A stretch of 10,996 nt of DNA from Spirochaetia bacterium. GTDB taxonomy: Bacteria > Spirochaetota > Spirochaetia > Treponematales > Breznakiellaceae. The stretch spans positions 1-10,996 of the forward strand of contig BOBI01000069.1 in NCBI GenBank assembly GCA_026002305.1. The letters are read 5' to 3'. Below the pieces are notes generated by a model. The model searched no databases. It was given only the letters and a program-made list of their open reading frames with translations, and was not told the origin of the DNA. Within the stretch, counting starts at the first letter, position 1, and the number at the start of each line of letters is the position of its first letter. Below are positions 1-5,938 of this stretch, one piece after another. The position numbers and the translations under genes are program-made.

Positions 1-100
1 GAGTATGCTTACCTTCTCCTCGGGGGTATACCTCTTCCTCGTACCCATACTCTTCTCCTATGGTCTTCTGGTATACCACCTTATACGCTATCCCCTATAA

Positions 101-727
101 CGGCAAGTTCATCGTAGGCAGGACAAATTTCCGCAAGCGCGGGTTATCTACCTTGAAACCGATGCGAAAACACCGGAGGGCCAAATTTTACGCTTGAAAT
201 TTCCGGGTAAACCATGTTATGATTATGAAGTAGTCAACTTTAATTTATTAAAGTGTGATGTGCATGAACTGGAAAAACGAGGTTTTGCGATTTTGTTACC
301 GTTTTATGTGTTAAAACTGCGTCCACAAGTCAAAAAAGCCAAAAACAGCGAGGAACGAAAAGCACTGTCAAAGCCTCTTAAAAGCCTTGTCAGCGACTTG
401 ATGGGTGCGGTTGACCGTTGCAAGGCAAAGGGCAAAATAGATGAGGTAGATGTGCCACCATTGATTGCAGGGCTGGAGCGTCTTTACCGTGAATTATTTA
501 GCCAGCATAAAGAATTGGCAGAAGGAGATATTATGTTACAAGAAAAATTAGACACATATTGGAGTGAAAAACTAGACTATTACGGTGATAAGTTTAGAGT
601 TGAAAACTCCATAAAAGTAGCTAAAAAATTGCTTGCCGATGGTATGTCTGCCGCTAAAGTTGCAAAATATACAGAACTCCCCTTAAAAACTATCAAGGCC
701 CTGCAATCCAAGCAAAAGGTAGCGTAA
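101..727 (+). pseudogene. C-terminal remnant of an Rpn/PD-(D/E)XK nuclease-family transposase-like gene
   Basis: The open frame after a TAA at 98-100 reads without interruption to the stop at 725-727. Recognisable family sequence starts near 122 (FPQARVIYLE), followed by ILLPFYVLKLRPQ, then a helical region and a C-terminal segment (VAKKLLADGMSAAKVAKYT) typical of Rpn-family recombination-promoting nucleases and relatives. Full-length members are usually about 300 residues and carry an N-terminal nuclease core with an acidic catalytic motif; here roughly the first 100 residues are absent. The only in-frame start candidate is a TTG at 194 inside the conserved region, without a good ribosome binding site. 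I therefore call it a 5'-truncated relic. The family assignment rests on recalled motif similarity. It has no evident link to the nickel genes, but such genes often mark rearranged regions. Confidence 0.6.
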
Positions 728-767
728 TTCCCACACAGCCGCGCCCGCATGATTGGGTGCCCCCAAA

Positions 768-792
768 ATTCCAAAAAATTCCGAAAGATTCC
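768..792. repeat. 10-bp-spaced ATTCC repeats next to leader copy 1
   Basis: ATTCC occurs at 768-772, 778-782 and 788-792, exactly 10 bp apart and separated by A-rich stretches. It lies just upstream of the candidate -35 box at 799. Phased A-rich tracts can bend DNA or act as UP-like elements, but this is only a possibility. The array is not present before leader copy 2. Confidence 0.35.
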
Positions 793-798
793 CCCTAC

Positions 799-828
799 TT
801 GACACATTTTTACGTCCCGGTGTAGGCT
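799..828 (+). promoter_or_regulatory. Candidate promoter of operon 1
   Basis: A perfect TTGACA -35 hexamer (799-804) is followed after 18 bp by TAGGCT (823-828), a weak -10 match keeping T1, A2 and T6. Transcription would start near 835, at the base of the first leader hairpin. The weak -10 could indicate activator dependence, or the real start may lie elsewhere. No NikR-type palindrome (GTATGA-N16-TCATAC) was found. Confidence 0.45.
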
Positions 829-835
829 TTATTGT

Positions 836-854
836 ACACGGCACGAAGCCGTGT
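836..854 (+). promoter_or_regulatory. First leader hairpin, copy 1
   Basis: ACACGGC (836-842) pairs perfectly with GCCGTGT (848-854) around the five-base loop ACGAA. It would form at the very 5' end of the transcript if the promoter call is right. About 26 nt of mostly unpaired, A-rich sequence (855-880) separates it from the terminator. It is a candidate sensing domain or a 5' stabilising hairpin. Confidence 0.55.
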
Positions 855-880
855 GTGCGAAATAGACTTTCAAATTGAGA

Positions 881-950
881 AAACCCATGAAGGGCCGTGT
901 TTTATATGCTTTGGCGAAGCCAAAGTAGAACGCCCTACATGGGTTTTTTT
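881..950 (+). terminator. Intrinsic terminator/attenuator in leader copy 1
   Basis: AAACCCATG (881-889) pairs with CATGGGTTT (938-946), and after an A-A mismatch AGGGC (891-895) pairs with GCCCT (932-936). An apical hairpin, CTTTGGC (909-915) with GCCAAAG (919-925), closes on a GAA loop, and GTTTTA (899-904) can pair with TAGAAC (926-931). The stem runs into seven Ts (944-950). Only three bases separate this from the GGAGGA SD at 954-959, so it must be bypassed for operon 1 to be expressed from the upstream promoter, which suggests conditional termination. Confidence 0.8.
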
Positions 951-964
951 ATTGGAGGATTATT

Positions 965-1288
965 ATGCACGATGGATCAGGACACGTCCACGAACACAAC
1001 CACGATGGTTTACACCATCACGAACACACCGAAGGCTGCGGCAACGCAGGCGAACACGCCCACGGTCATCACCACGGATTTGCAGGTCAAGCAGACGTAA
1101 ATCAGATCAAACATATCTTAGGCTATATGCTTGATCACAATAGGGAACACGCAAACGAGCTTACCGGAATGTCGGCAAAGTTGCGCGGCGCGGGGCAGAC
1201 CGAAGCGGCGGACGCACTGGACGAGAGCATTAAATTGATGGGGTCAGGTAACGATCAACTGGCACTCACGCTCACCAAAATAAAATGA
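965..1288 (+). CDS. Histidine-rich small protein, likely nickel binding
   Basis: This 107-residue protein begins at ATG 965 with GGAGGA (954-959) five bases upstream. Its first 37 residues hold 14 histidines in runs such as HVHEHNH, LHHHEH and HAHGHHH, plus Cys25. The remaining 70 residues look like a compact helical domain (KHILGYMLDHNREHANEL, then ADALDESIKLM). There is no signal peptide or membrane segment, so it is probably cytosolic. His-rich stretches of this kind bind Ni2+, Co2+ or Zn2+ in proteins such as Hpn, SlyD and HypB. As the first gene of an operon with cooT and nikABCDE, it is best read as a nickel buffer, store or chaperone. The metal role is inferred from composition and context; no catalytic motif is visible. 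Similar short His-rich proteins with a helical tail occur in other anaerobes, but I cannot name the family with certainty. Confidence 0.85.
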   Translation: MHDGSGHVHEHNHDGLHHHEHTEGCGNAGEHAHGHHHGFAGQADVNQIKHILGYMLDHNREHANELTGMSAKLRGAGQTEAADALDESIKLMGSGNDQLALTLTKIK

Positions 1289-1295
1289 GTAATTT

Positions 1296-1390
1296 AACCG
1301 CAGGGATTTCAGAAAAAGCCTTAAATGATTTTTCATTTGCCTCCATATCCATGTTTGTTTTCCCTTATCTGTTTTCTCTGCGGTTTTTTT
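1296..1390 (+). terminator. Candidate attenuator between the His-rich gene and cooT
   Basis: AACCGCAG (1296-1303) is the exact complement of CTGCGGTT (1378-1385), which leads into a run of seven Ts ending at 1390. The enclosed ~74 nt can extend the stem with AGAAAA (1311-1316) against TTTTCT (1372-1377) across a left-hand bulge, and holds a small AAATGA-TTTT-TCATTT hairpin (1323-1338). The SD of cooT (AGGAGGAG, 1391-1398) starts at the next base. The long loop makes it weaker than a compact terminator, but its placement copies the operon leader. Confidence 0.55.
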
Positions 1391-1405
1391 AGGAGGAGTA
1401 AAGAT

Positions 1406-1609
1406 ATGTGTTTATCAACAGTTTATACGCTTGGTATGGGTGGTAGTTTGCAAAAAATAGGTGAGTATGTTACCACGTTAAATGTCGTAGGCGATACCAT
1501 TACATTTGCCGAGCTTATGGGTGCAGAAACAAGTATTAAAGGAACATTTCAAAGCGTTGATTTAATTAAAAACAAAATCGTTATTGAAGAACAGCGTCAA
1601 TCTAATTGA
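1406..1609 (+). CDS. cooT: CooT-like nickel-binding protein
   Basis: This 67-residue protein begins MCLSTVYTLG, the hallmark N-terminus of the CooT family, in which Cys2 coordinates Ni(II) in a homodimer. The rest is a small beta-rich chain (IGEYVTTLNVVGDTITF, then IKGTFQSVDLIKNKIVIEE), matching the usual ~60-70 residue length. ATG 1406 is chosen because AGGAGGAG (1391-1398) sits seven bases upstream. An in-frame ATG at 1325 would add 27 hydrophobic residues with no SD, across the candidate attenuator. In Rhodospirillum rubrum, CooT acts in nickel insertion into carbon monoxide dehydrogenase; other members occur in organisms with different nickel enzymes. Its position between the His-rich protein and NikA supports cytoplasmic nickel handling. 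The family call is firm; the client enzyme is inference, since none is encoded in the window. Confidence 0.85.
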   Translation: MCLSTVYTLGMGGSLQKIGEYVTTLNVVGDTITFAELMGAETSIKGTFQSVDLIKNKIVIEEQRQSN

Positions 1610-1628
1610 CGAAGAAATTTATTTTTTT
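1595..1628 (+). promoter_or_regulatory. Hairpin and T-run before nikA
   Basis: CGTCAAT (1595-1601) and ATTGACG (1605-1611) form a perfect 7-bp stem with a CTA loop over the cooT stop codon. Ten bases later comes a run of seven Ts (1622-1628) directly abutting GGAGGA (1629-1634) of nikA. The gap between stem and T-run makes efficient termination doubtful; it may instead set mRNA stability or differential expression. Confidence 0.35.
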
Positions 1629-1639
1629 GGAGGATTATT

Positions 1640-3238
1640 ATGTTTACACAAAAAAAGTTATTTGGATTTATTTTGACGGTTGCGCTGGTAATGGGTTTAG
1701 GCGCATTGGTTTCGTGCAAGAAACAAGATACGTCGCGGAAAGACACAATTGTCTATTCATATATGAGTAATGTTGGACCATTAAATCCGCACATGTATTC
1801 ACCAAATCAGATGTTTGCACAGGCGATGGTTTATGATACACTCGTCAAATTAAATGACGACGGTAGTATAGGCGGTTCACTTGCCGAAAGCTGGGACATA
1901 TCTGCGGACGGCAAGGTATACACTTTTCATCTTCGTAGCGGGGTAACCTTTAGCGATGGCGAACCATTTAATGCTGCTGCTGTAGAACAAAACTTCAAGG
2001 CGATCATGGGAAATGCTGGCCGTCATGCCTGGCTTGGAATCACCGATAAAATAGAAAAATACGAAGCTGTTAGTACACTTGAATTTCGGCTAACACTTAA
2101 TGCGGCATATTATCCATGCCTTGACGATCTGGCGCTCCCCCGCCCATTTACTTTTTTAAGTCCTAAAGCTTTTCCTCTTGATGGCGATACATCAAAGGGA
2201 ATAAAAGCCGCAATTGGAACAGGCGCATGGAAATTGGTCGAAACAGCATTAGGTGAATACGACCTTTTTGAACGTAACGATACCTATTGGGGCGGCAAAG
2301 CAGGTCCTGCCGAAGTGCTCGTAAAAGTTATACCCGATCCTGTAACCCGTGCCCTTGCCTTTGAGTCAGGAGATATTGATATTATCTATGGTCAAGGTCA
2401 AGTAAATTATGATACTTTTAACCGCTTAAAAAATTCAGACGGTGTGGAAGCAAAAATTTCAGGTCCAAGGGGTACCGTAAATGTTGCATTAAACAGCGCA
2501 AAGGGCCCCACGCAGGAAATTGCTGTACGCCGTGCAATTCAACACTTATCTAACAAACCGGAAATAGTAAAAGGAGTAACACTTGGCACACAAATAAAAG
2601 CAGATTTTTATTTTTCTCCTACTGTTCCGTATTGTAATGTTGGGCTTGAACCATACGCTTATAACAGAGAAACAGCAGCAGTACTTTTAGATGAAGCAGA
2701 TTGGAAATTACCGGCGGGTAAGAAAATCAGAGAAAAAAACGGCGCCCCGTTAGAAATTGATTTTTGCTTTGTAGGAAATAATGCCGCACAAAAAGCTATT
2801 GCCGAAGTGTTGCAGGGACAGGCGCTTGCTGTGGGGGTATCGTTAAAATTGCTTGGAGAAGAAGAAGATTCTTTTTACCGCCGTCAAAAAGAGGGTGATT
2901 TTGGTATGATATTCAGTGACACATGGGGCCCGCCTTATGAACCTCATGCAATGGTTTCTTCAATGCTTCTTCCGTCACATGCCGATTATATGGCGCAAAT
3001 CGGATTGCCAATGAAAAATGAGCTTGACAGTACTATACGCAAAGTATTTGTTACAACAAATGTAGACGAACGTGCCGCTCTTTACAAAAACATTATAAGC
3101 ACACTGCATGAACAAGCCGTATATTTACCTATTTATCACATGACAATGTTTGAGGTACACCGCAGTAAAGAACTTAAAAACGTACGCTTTGGAACAACAA
3201 AAAGTGATATTCCGTTTGCGGCTATCGGCTTGGAGTAA
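1640..3238 (+). CDS. nikA: NikA, nickel-binding lipoprotein of the ABC importer
   Basis: The 532-residue family 5 solute-binding protein captures nickel outside the membrane for NikBCDE. Residues 5-26 form a lipoprotein signal peptide ending in LVSC, so Cys26 is the expected lipidation site, unlike the soluble periplasmic E. coli NikA. Recalled comparison with E. coli NikA shows long matching stretches: NVGPLNPHMYSPNQMF, RHAWL, LALPRPF, SGDIDIIYG and TWGPPYEPH. Residues lining the metal-complex pocket there have counterparts here: Tyr53, Met58, Arg128, Trp131, Arg168, Trp429, Tyr433 and His447. This supports nickel, probably carried by small organic ligands and the histidine, rather than peptide transport. 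ATG 1640 has GGAGGA (1629-1634) at five bases. DNA at 1652-1723, encoding the signal peptide, is identical to that of the second binding protein, although the mature proteins are very different. Confidence 0.95.
   Translation: MFTQKKLFGFILTVALVMGLGALVSCKKQDTSRKDTIVYSYMSNVGPLNPHMYSPNQMFAQAMVYDTLVKLNDDGSIGGSLAESWDISADGKVYTFHLRSGVTFSDGEPFNAAAVEQNFKAIMGNAGRHAWLGITDKIEKYEAVSTLEFRLTLNAAYYPCLDDLALPRPFTFLSPKAFPLDGDTSKGIKAAIGTGAWKLVETALGEYDLFERNDTYWGGKAGPAEVLVKVIPDPVTRALAFESGDIDIIYGQGQVNYDTFNRLKNSDGVEAKISGPRGTVNVALNSAKGPTQEIAVRRAIQHLSNKPEIVKGVTLGTQIKADFYFSPTVPYCNVGLEPYAYNRETAAVLLDEADWKLPAGKKIREKNGAPLEIDFCFVGNNAAQKAIAEVLQGQALAVGVSLKLLGEEEDSFYRRQKEGDFGMIFSDTWGPPYEPHAMVSSMLLPSHADYMAQIGLPMKNELDSTIRKVFVTTNVDERAALYKNIISTLHEQAVYLPIYHMTMFEVHRSKELKNVRFGTTKSDIPFAAIGLE
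1652..1723 (+). repeat. 72-bp signal-peptide repeat, copy 1
   Basis: Identical at all 72 positions, wobble bases included, to 7024-7095. It covers codons from the N-terminal lysines through the lipobox Cys and the following two lysines of NikA. The identity ends at C1724 versus A7096, where the two mature proteins begin to differ. Confidence 0.95.
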
Positions 3239-3241
3239 TGA

Positions 3242-4192
3242 ATGGGGAAATTTATTTTAAAGCGGTTTTTAATGCTTATACCCATGCTGTTTGTTGTGTC
3301 AGTTGTTGTATTTACGCTTCTGCACTCAGGCCCTAATGATCCGGCTATGAGCTATCTTCGCTTATCAAATATTCCGCCAACTGACGCCGCTCTTGCCTTT
3401 GCCCGAAGCGAATTAGGCTTGGATAAACCGCTCTTTACACAGTATATAGATTGGATAGCACACGCCGTCCGTCTTGACTTTGGGATTTCCTACGTTACAA
3501 AAGCGCCTGTAACAAAACACCTATTACACTATTTACCAAACACACTTTACCTTGCGGGTGTTTCGTTCTTGCTTACTATTGTTTTTAGTATACCCCTAGG
3601 AATGATAGCGGCGAAGTATCGCGGAAAGTGGCAAGACAATGTTTTGCGCGCATTTGCCTATAGCGGGGTTTCAATACCAAGTTTTTGGTTTGCGTTTTTG
3701 ATGATATTTTTGTTTGCTATAAAATTAAAATGGCTTCCGGCACTTGGTATAGGCGGATTACGTTACGTTATAATGCCGGCTGTGTCGGTATCGCTCATGT
3801 CAATGTGTATCAATACTCGTTTGATACGAGGTAATATGCTGGAACAAATGTACTCCCGGCATATAACGTATGCCCGGTTTCGCGGAGTGCAGGAACGTTT
3901 TATTACCGGTCATCATGTATTAAAGAATTCTTTTATACCTGTTGTTACGGCAATGGGTATGCACATAGGTGAAATACTGGGAGGCGCAGTTGTTGCCGAA
4001 GTAATTTTTGCATGGCCCGGAGTTGGACGGTATGCTGTATCTGCTATTTATAATCGCGATTTTCCGGTAATGCAGTGTTTTATTTTGATGATGACGGTAA
4101 TATTTGTACTCTGTAATCTTTTGACTGACATTTTATACGCTTCCCTCGATCCGCGCATACGGTTTAATGAAGGAGGTGTTCACGATGCATGA
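3242..4192 (+). CDS. nikB: NikB, nickel ABC importer permease
   Basis: This 316-residue inner-membrane permease matches E. coli NikB (314 residues) in length and sequence. Shared stretches include DPAMSYLRLSNIPPT (33-47), LGLDKPL (58-64), LDFGIS (78-83), AMGMHIGE (237-244) and FAWPGVGRYAVSAIYNRD (256-273). The first hydrophobic segment spans roughly 8-28, followed by an external loop and further membrane segments. The cytoplasmic coupling loop that docks on the ATPase lies at about 209-230 (ITYARFRGV onward), and LDPRIR closes the C-terminus. It pairs with NikC to form the channel. The start is three bases after the nikA stop, with GGAG (3232-3235) inside the end of nikA, so translation is likely coupled. 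Confidence 0.95.
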   Translation: MGKFILKRFLMLIPMLFVVSVVVFTLLHSGPNDPAMSYLRLSNIPPTDAALAFARSELGLDKPLFTQYIDWIAHAVRLDFGISYVTKAPVTKHLLHYLPNTLYLAGVSFLLTIVFSIPLGMIAAKYRGKWQDNVLRAFAYSGVSIPSFWFAFLMIFLFAIKLKWLPALGIGGLRYVIMPAVSVSLMSMCINTRLIRGNMLEQMYSRHITYARFRGVQERFITGHHVLKNSFIPVVTAMGMHIGEILGGAVVAEVIFAWPGVGRYAVSAIYNRDFPVMQCFILMMTVIFVLCNLLTDILYASLDPRIRFNEGGVHDA

Positions 4193-5093
4193 TATAGAAA
4201 GCGGCAGTGTTTACAATCATTCACACGGTGAATGTGGTTGCGGTAAACACCAAAGCAACAGCAAAAAAACGTATTCGCCTGCGCTTGTGGTTTCAGGCAT
4301 AGTATTAACCGTCTTGATAATTGCAGCCGTCTTTGCACCGAGTATAGCCCCTTATGATCCCACCGCTATTGACCTTGACAATCGTCTTGTATCATCAAGT
4401 CTTACCCATATTTTAGGGACAGATCATTTAGGACGTGATATTCTTTCACGCTTAATTTGGGGGGCGCGTGTATCATTGGGAGCGGTAATTGCAATAGCAC
4501 TTCTTGTAATGACAGTAGGTTTTGTATTAGGTGCAATATCGGGCTTTATGGGTGGTAAAATAGATATGCTTATTATGCGTGTCTGTGAAGCATTTATGAC
4601 GTTTCCCACCTTTATTTTAGCACTTTTTTTAATCGGTATATTTGGCACAGGTATGACAAATGTGATACTTGCCATTGTGCTAACACATTGGGCATGGTAT
4701 GCGCGTATAATCCGCAGCATGGTGCTCAATTTAAAAAACCGTGACTACATACTTGCTGCCCATGTTGCAGGCTGTGGAAATTTAAGTATATTTTTACGGC
4801 ATATTGCATTACCCGTACTTGCCCAACTTGTAATACTTGCAACACTTGATTTAGGACACATGATGTTGCACGTAGCAGGATTATCTTTTTTAGGATTAGG
4901 CATACAACCACCAATTCCAGAGTGGGGCTGTATGATCAATGACGCACGTCAACAAATTTGGACAAATCCGCAATTGGCAATCATACCGGGTATGGCAATA
5001 TTTTTAACAGTGCTTGCCTTCAATATTCCAAGTGATTACCTGCGAGACAAATTAGATCCCGCTCTTGTAGATCGTGATAAAGGATGTTGCTGA
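4185..5093 (+). CDS. nikC: NikC, nickel ABC importer permease with a His/Cys-rich N-terminal tail
   Basis: The 302-residue second permease matches E. coli NikC in PYDPTAIDL (57-65), ILGTDHLGRD (77-86), THWAWYAR (167-174), DLGHMMLHVAGLSFLGLG (222-239) and EWGCMINDARQ (246-256). The coupling loop is around 187-210. ATG 4185 is chosen because AAGGAGGTG (4170-4178) is six bases upstream; the ATG at 4167 lacks such a site and would overlap nikB more. The gene overlaps nikB by eight bases. It is about 25 residues longer than E. coli NikC because of an N-terminal extension with His2, His12, His14, Cys17, Cys19 and His22 (HSHGECGCGKH). This tail precedes the first membrane segment (about 33-51) and should be cytoplasmic, so it could bind nickel at the channel exit. 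The chain also ends in Cys-Cys. Confidence 0.93.
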   Translation: MHDIESGSVYNHSHGECGCGKHQSNSKKTYSPALVVSGIVLTVLIIAAVFAPSIAPYDPTAIDLDNRLVSSSLTHILGTDHLGRDILSRLIWGARVSLGAVIAIALLVMTVGFVLGAISGFMGGKIDMLIMRVCEAFMTFPTFILALFLIGIFGTGMTNVILAIVLTHWAWYARIIRSMVLNLKNRDYILAAHVAGCGNLSIFLRHIALPVLAQLVILATLDLGHMMLHVAGLSFLGLGIQPPIPEWGCMINDARQQIWTNPQLAIIPGMAIFLTVLAFNIPSDYLRDKLDPALVDRDKGCC

Positions 5094-5938
5094 TGACAAA
5101 TTCAATTTTAGAAATAAATAATTTATCGGTGATTGCAAACACTACCGAAAAAGTCCTTGTAAGCGATGTGTCATTCAAAATTGAACAAAACGAGATAATC
5201 GCACTCGTAGGTGAGTCCGGATCCGGTAAGACAATGACCTCCGCTGCCATAATGGATTTGCTCCCGCAGGGAACTCAAAAAACAAAAGGAACAATTTTAA
5301 TTTCCGGCGTTGATACAAATAATTGGTCGGCAGAAAAAAAGCGAAGTGCAAGAAACACATTGACAAGTATTGTTATGCAAAACCCAATGAGCGCTTTCGA
5401 TCCTGTTCTGACAATTTTTTATCATTTCTGGGAAACTATTGTTTCGCATAATGCAGGTGAAACAAAAAAAACAGTGCGCGAAAAATCAGAAACCGCACTT
5501 GTAAGAGTTGGCTTTCCCAATCCGTCGGTAATACTTGACTTATATCCATTTCAAATGTCCGGTGGAATGTTGCAACGTGTGATGCTTGCAATAGCGCTTT
5601 TATCATCTCCGCCGCTTATTATCGCAGATGAAGCAACCACAGATTTAGACCTTGTTTCACAAAAAAAGATATTAGAGCTTTTAAGAGAACATTGCACAAG
5701 AAATAACAGCTCATTACTTTTAATTACTCATGACTTAGGCGTTGCCGCTACACTTGCAAATAAAATTATTTTAATGAAGAACGGAAAAATAGCCACGGTG
5801 CAGCAAGTAAAAGAATTCTTTACTTCACCGCAAAGTGATTATGCGAAACAACTAATGTCCTGTCATCACGCTTTATACACAGATCGTTACAATAAAATCA
5901 TGGAAATAATAAGGAGCGATAAAAATGAGCTTAATTGA
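5093..5938 (+). CDS. nikD: NikD, nickel ABC importer ATPase
   Basis: This 281-residue ATPase powers NikBC together with NikE. Walker A is GESGSGKT (40-47), the Q-loop glutamine is Gln96 (MQNP), the signature is MSGGMLQRV (155-163), Walker B is LIIADE (175-180), and the H-loop histidine is His213 (THD). The unusual MSGGMLQR signature and the TTDLD D-loop also occur in E. coli NikD, which separates it from generic oligopeptide ATPases. It has a somewhat longer C-terminus than the 254-residue E. coli protein. The chosen ATG 5093 overlaps the nikC stop by one base (TGATG) and has AAAGGA nine bases upstream. An earlier in-frame ATG at 5084 is too close to that site. Close packing with nikC and nikE indicates one transcript. 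Confidence 0.94.
   Translation: MTNSILEINNLSVIANTTEKVLVSDVSFKIEQNEIIALVGESGSGKTMTSAAIMDLLPQGTQKTKGTILISGVDTNNWSAEKKRSARNTLTSIVMQNPMSAFDPVLTIFYHFWETIVSHNAGETKKTVREKSETALVRVGFPNPSVILDLYPFQMSGGMLQRVMLAIALLSSPPLIIADEATTDLDLVSQKKILELLREHCTRNNSSLLLITHDLGVAATLANKIILMKNGKIATVQQVKEFFTSPQSDYAKQLMSCHHALYTDRYNKIMEIIRSDKNELN

Larger units (their letters stand above)
794..953 (+). repeat. 160-bp leader repeat, copy 1
   Basis: This block is identical base for base to 6782-6941; the identity stops abruptly at both ends (C793 versus G6781, G954 versus T6942). It contains a candidate promoter, a small hairpin and a strong intrinsic terminator, and ends just before the SD of the first gene of operon 1. Both copies precede nickel/peptide-type importer operons, so a shared cis-regulatory leader is the simplest reading. 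I do not recognise it as a described riboswitch class. Confidence 0.9.

Noticed and set aside
1..95. Minus-strand reading frame running off the left edge (VVYQKTIGEEYGYEEE)
   Set aside because: Only about 30 codons, no ribosome binding site and no recognisable family; too short to support a gene.
794..953. Cobalamin riboswitch, known NiCo riboswitch, or NikR operator
   Set aside because: I could not find their conserved sequence elements or the NikR palindrome; the structure is simpler, two hairpins with the second acting as a terminator.
832..1134. Open frame through leader copy 1 (TTG start, LYTARSRVCEID)
   Set aside because: No SD, starts on TTG inside the first hairpin, spans the terminator, and conflicts with the well-placed His-rich gene in another frame. 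The same frame appears in copy 2 only because the DNA is identical.
1325..1405. Longer cooT starting at ATG 1325
   Set aside because: No ribosome binding site, and the extra residues derive from the inverted-repeat region. The CooT family starts with MC at 1406.
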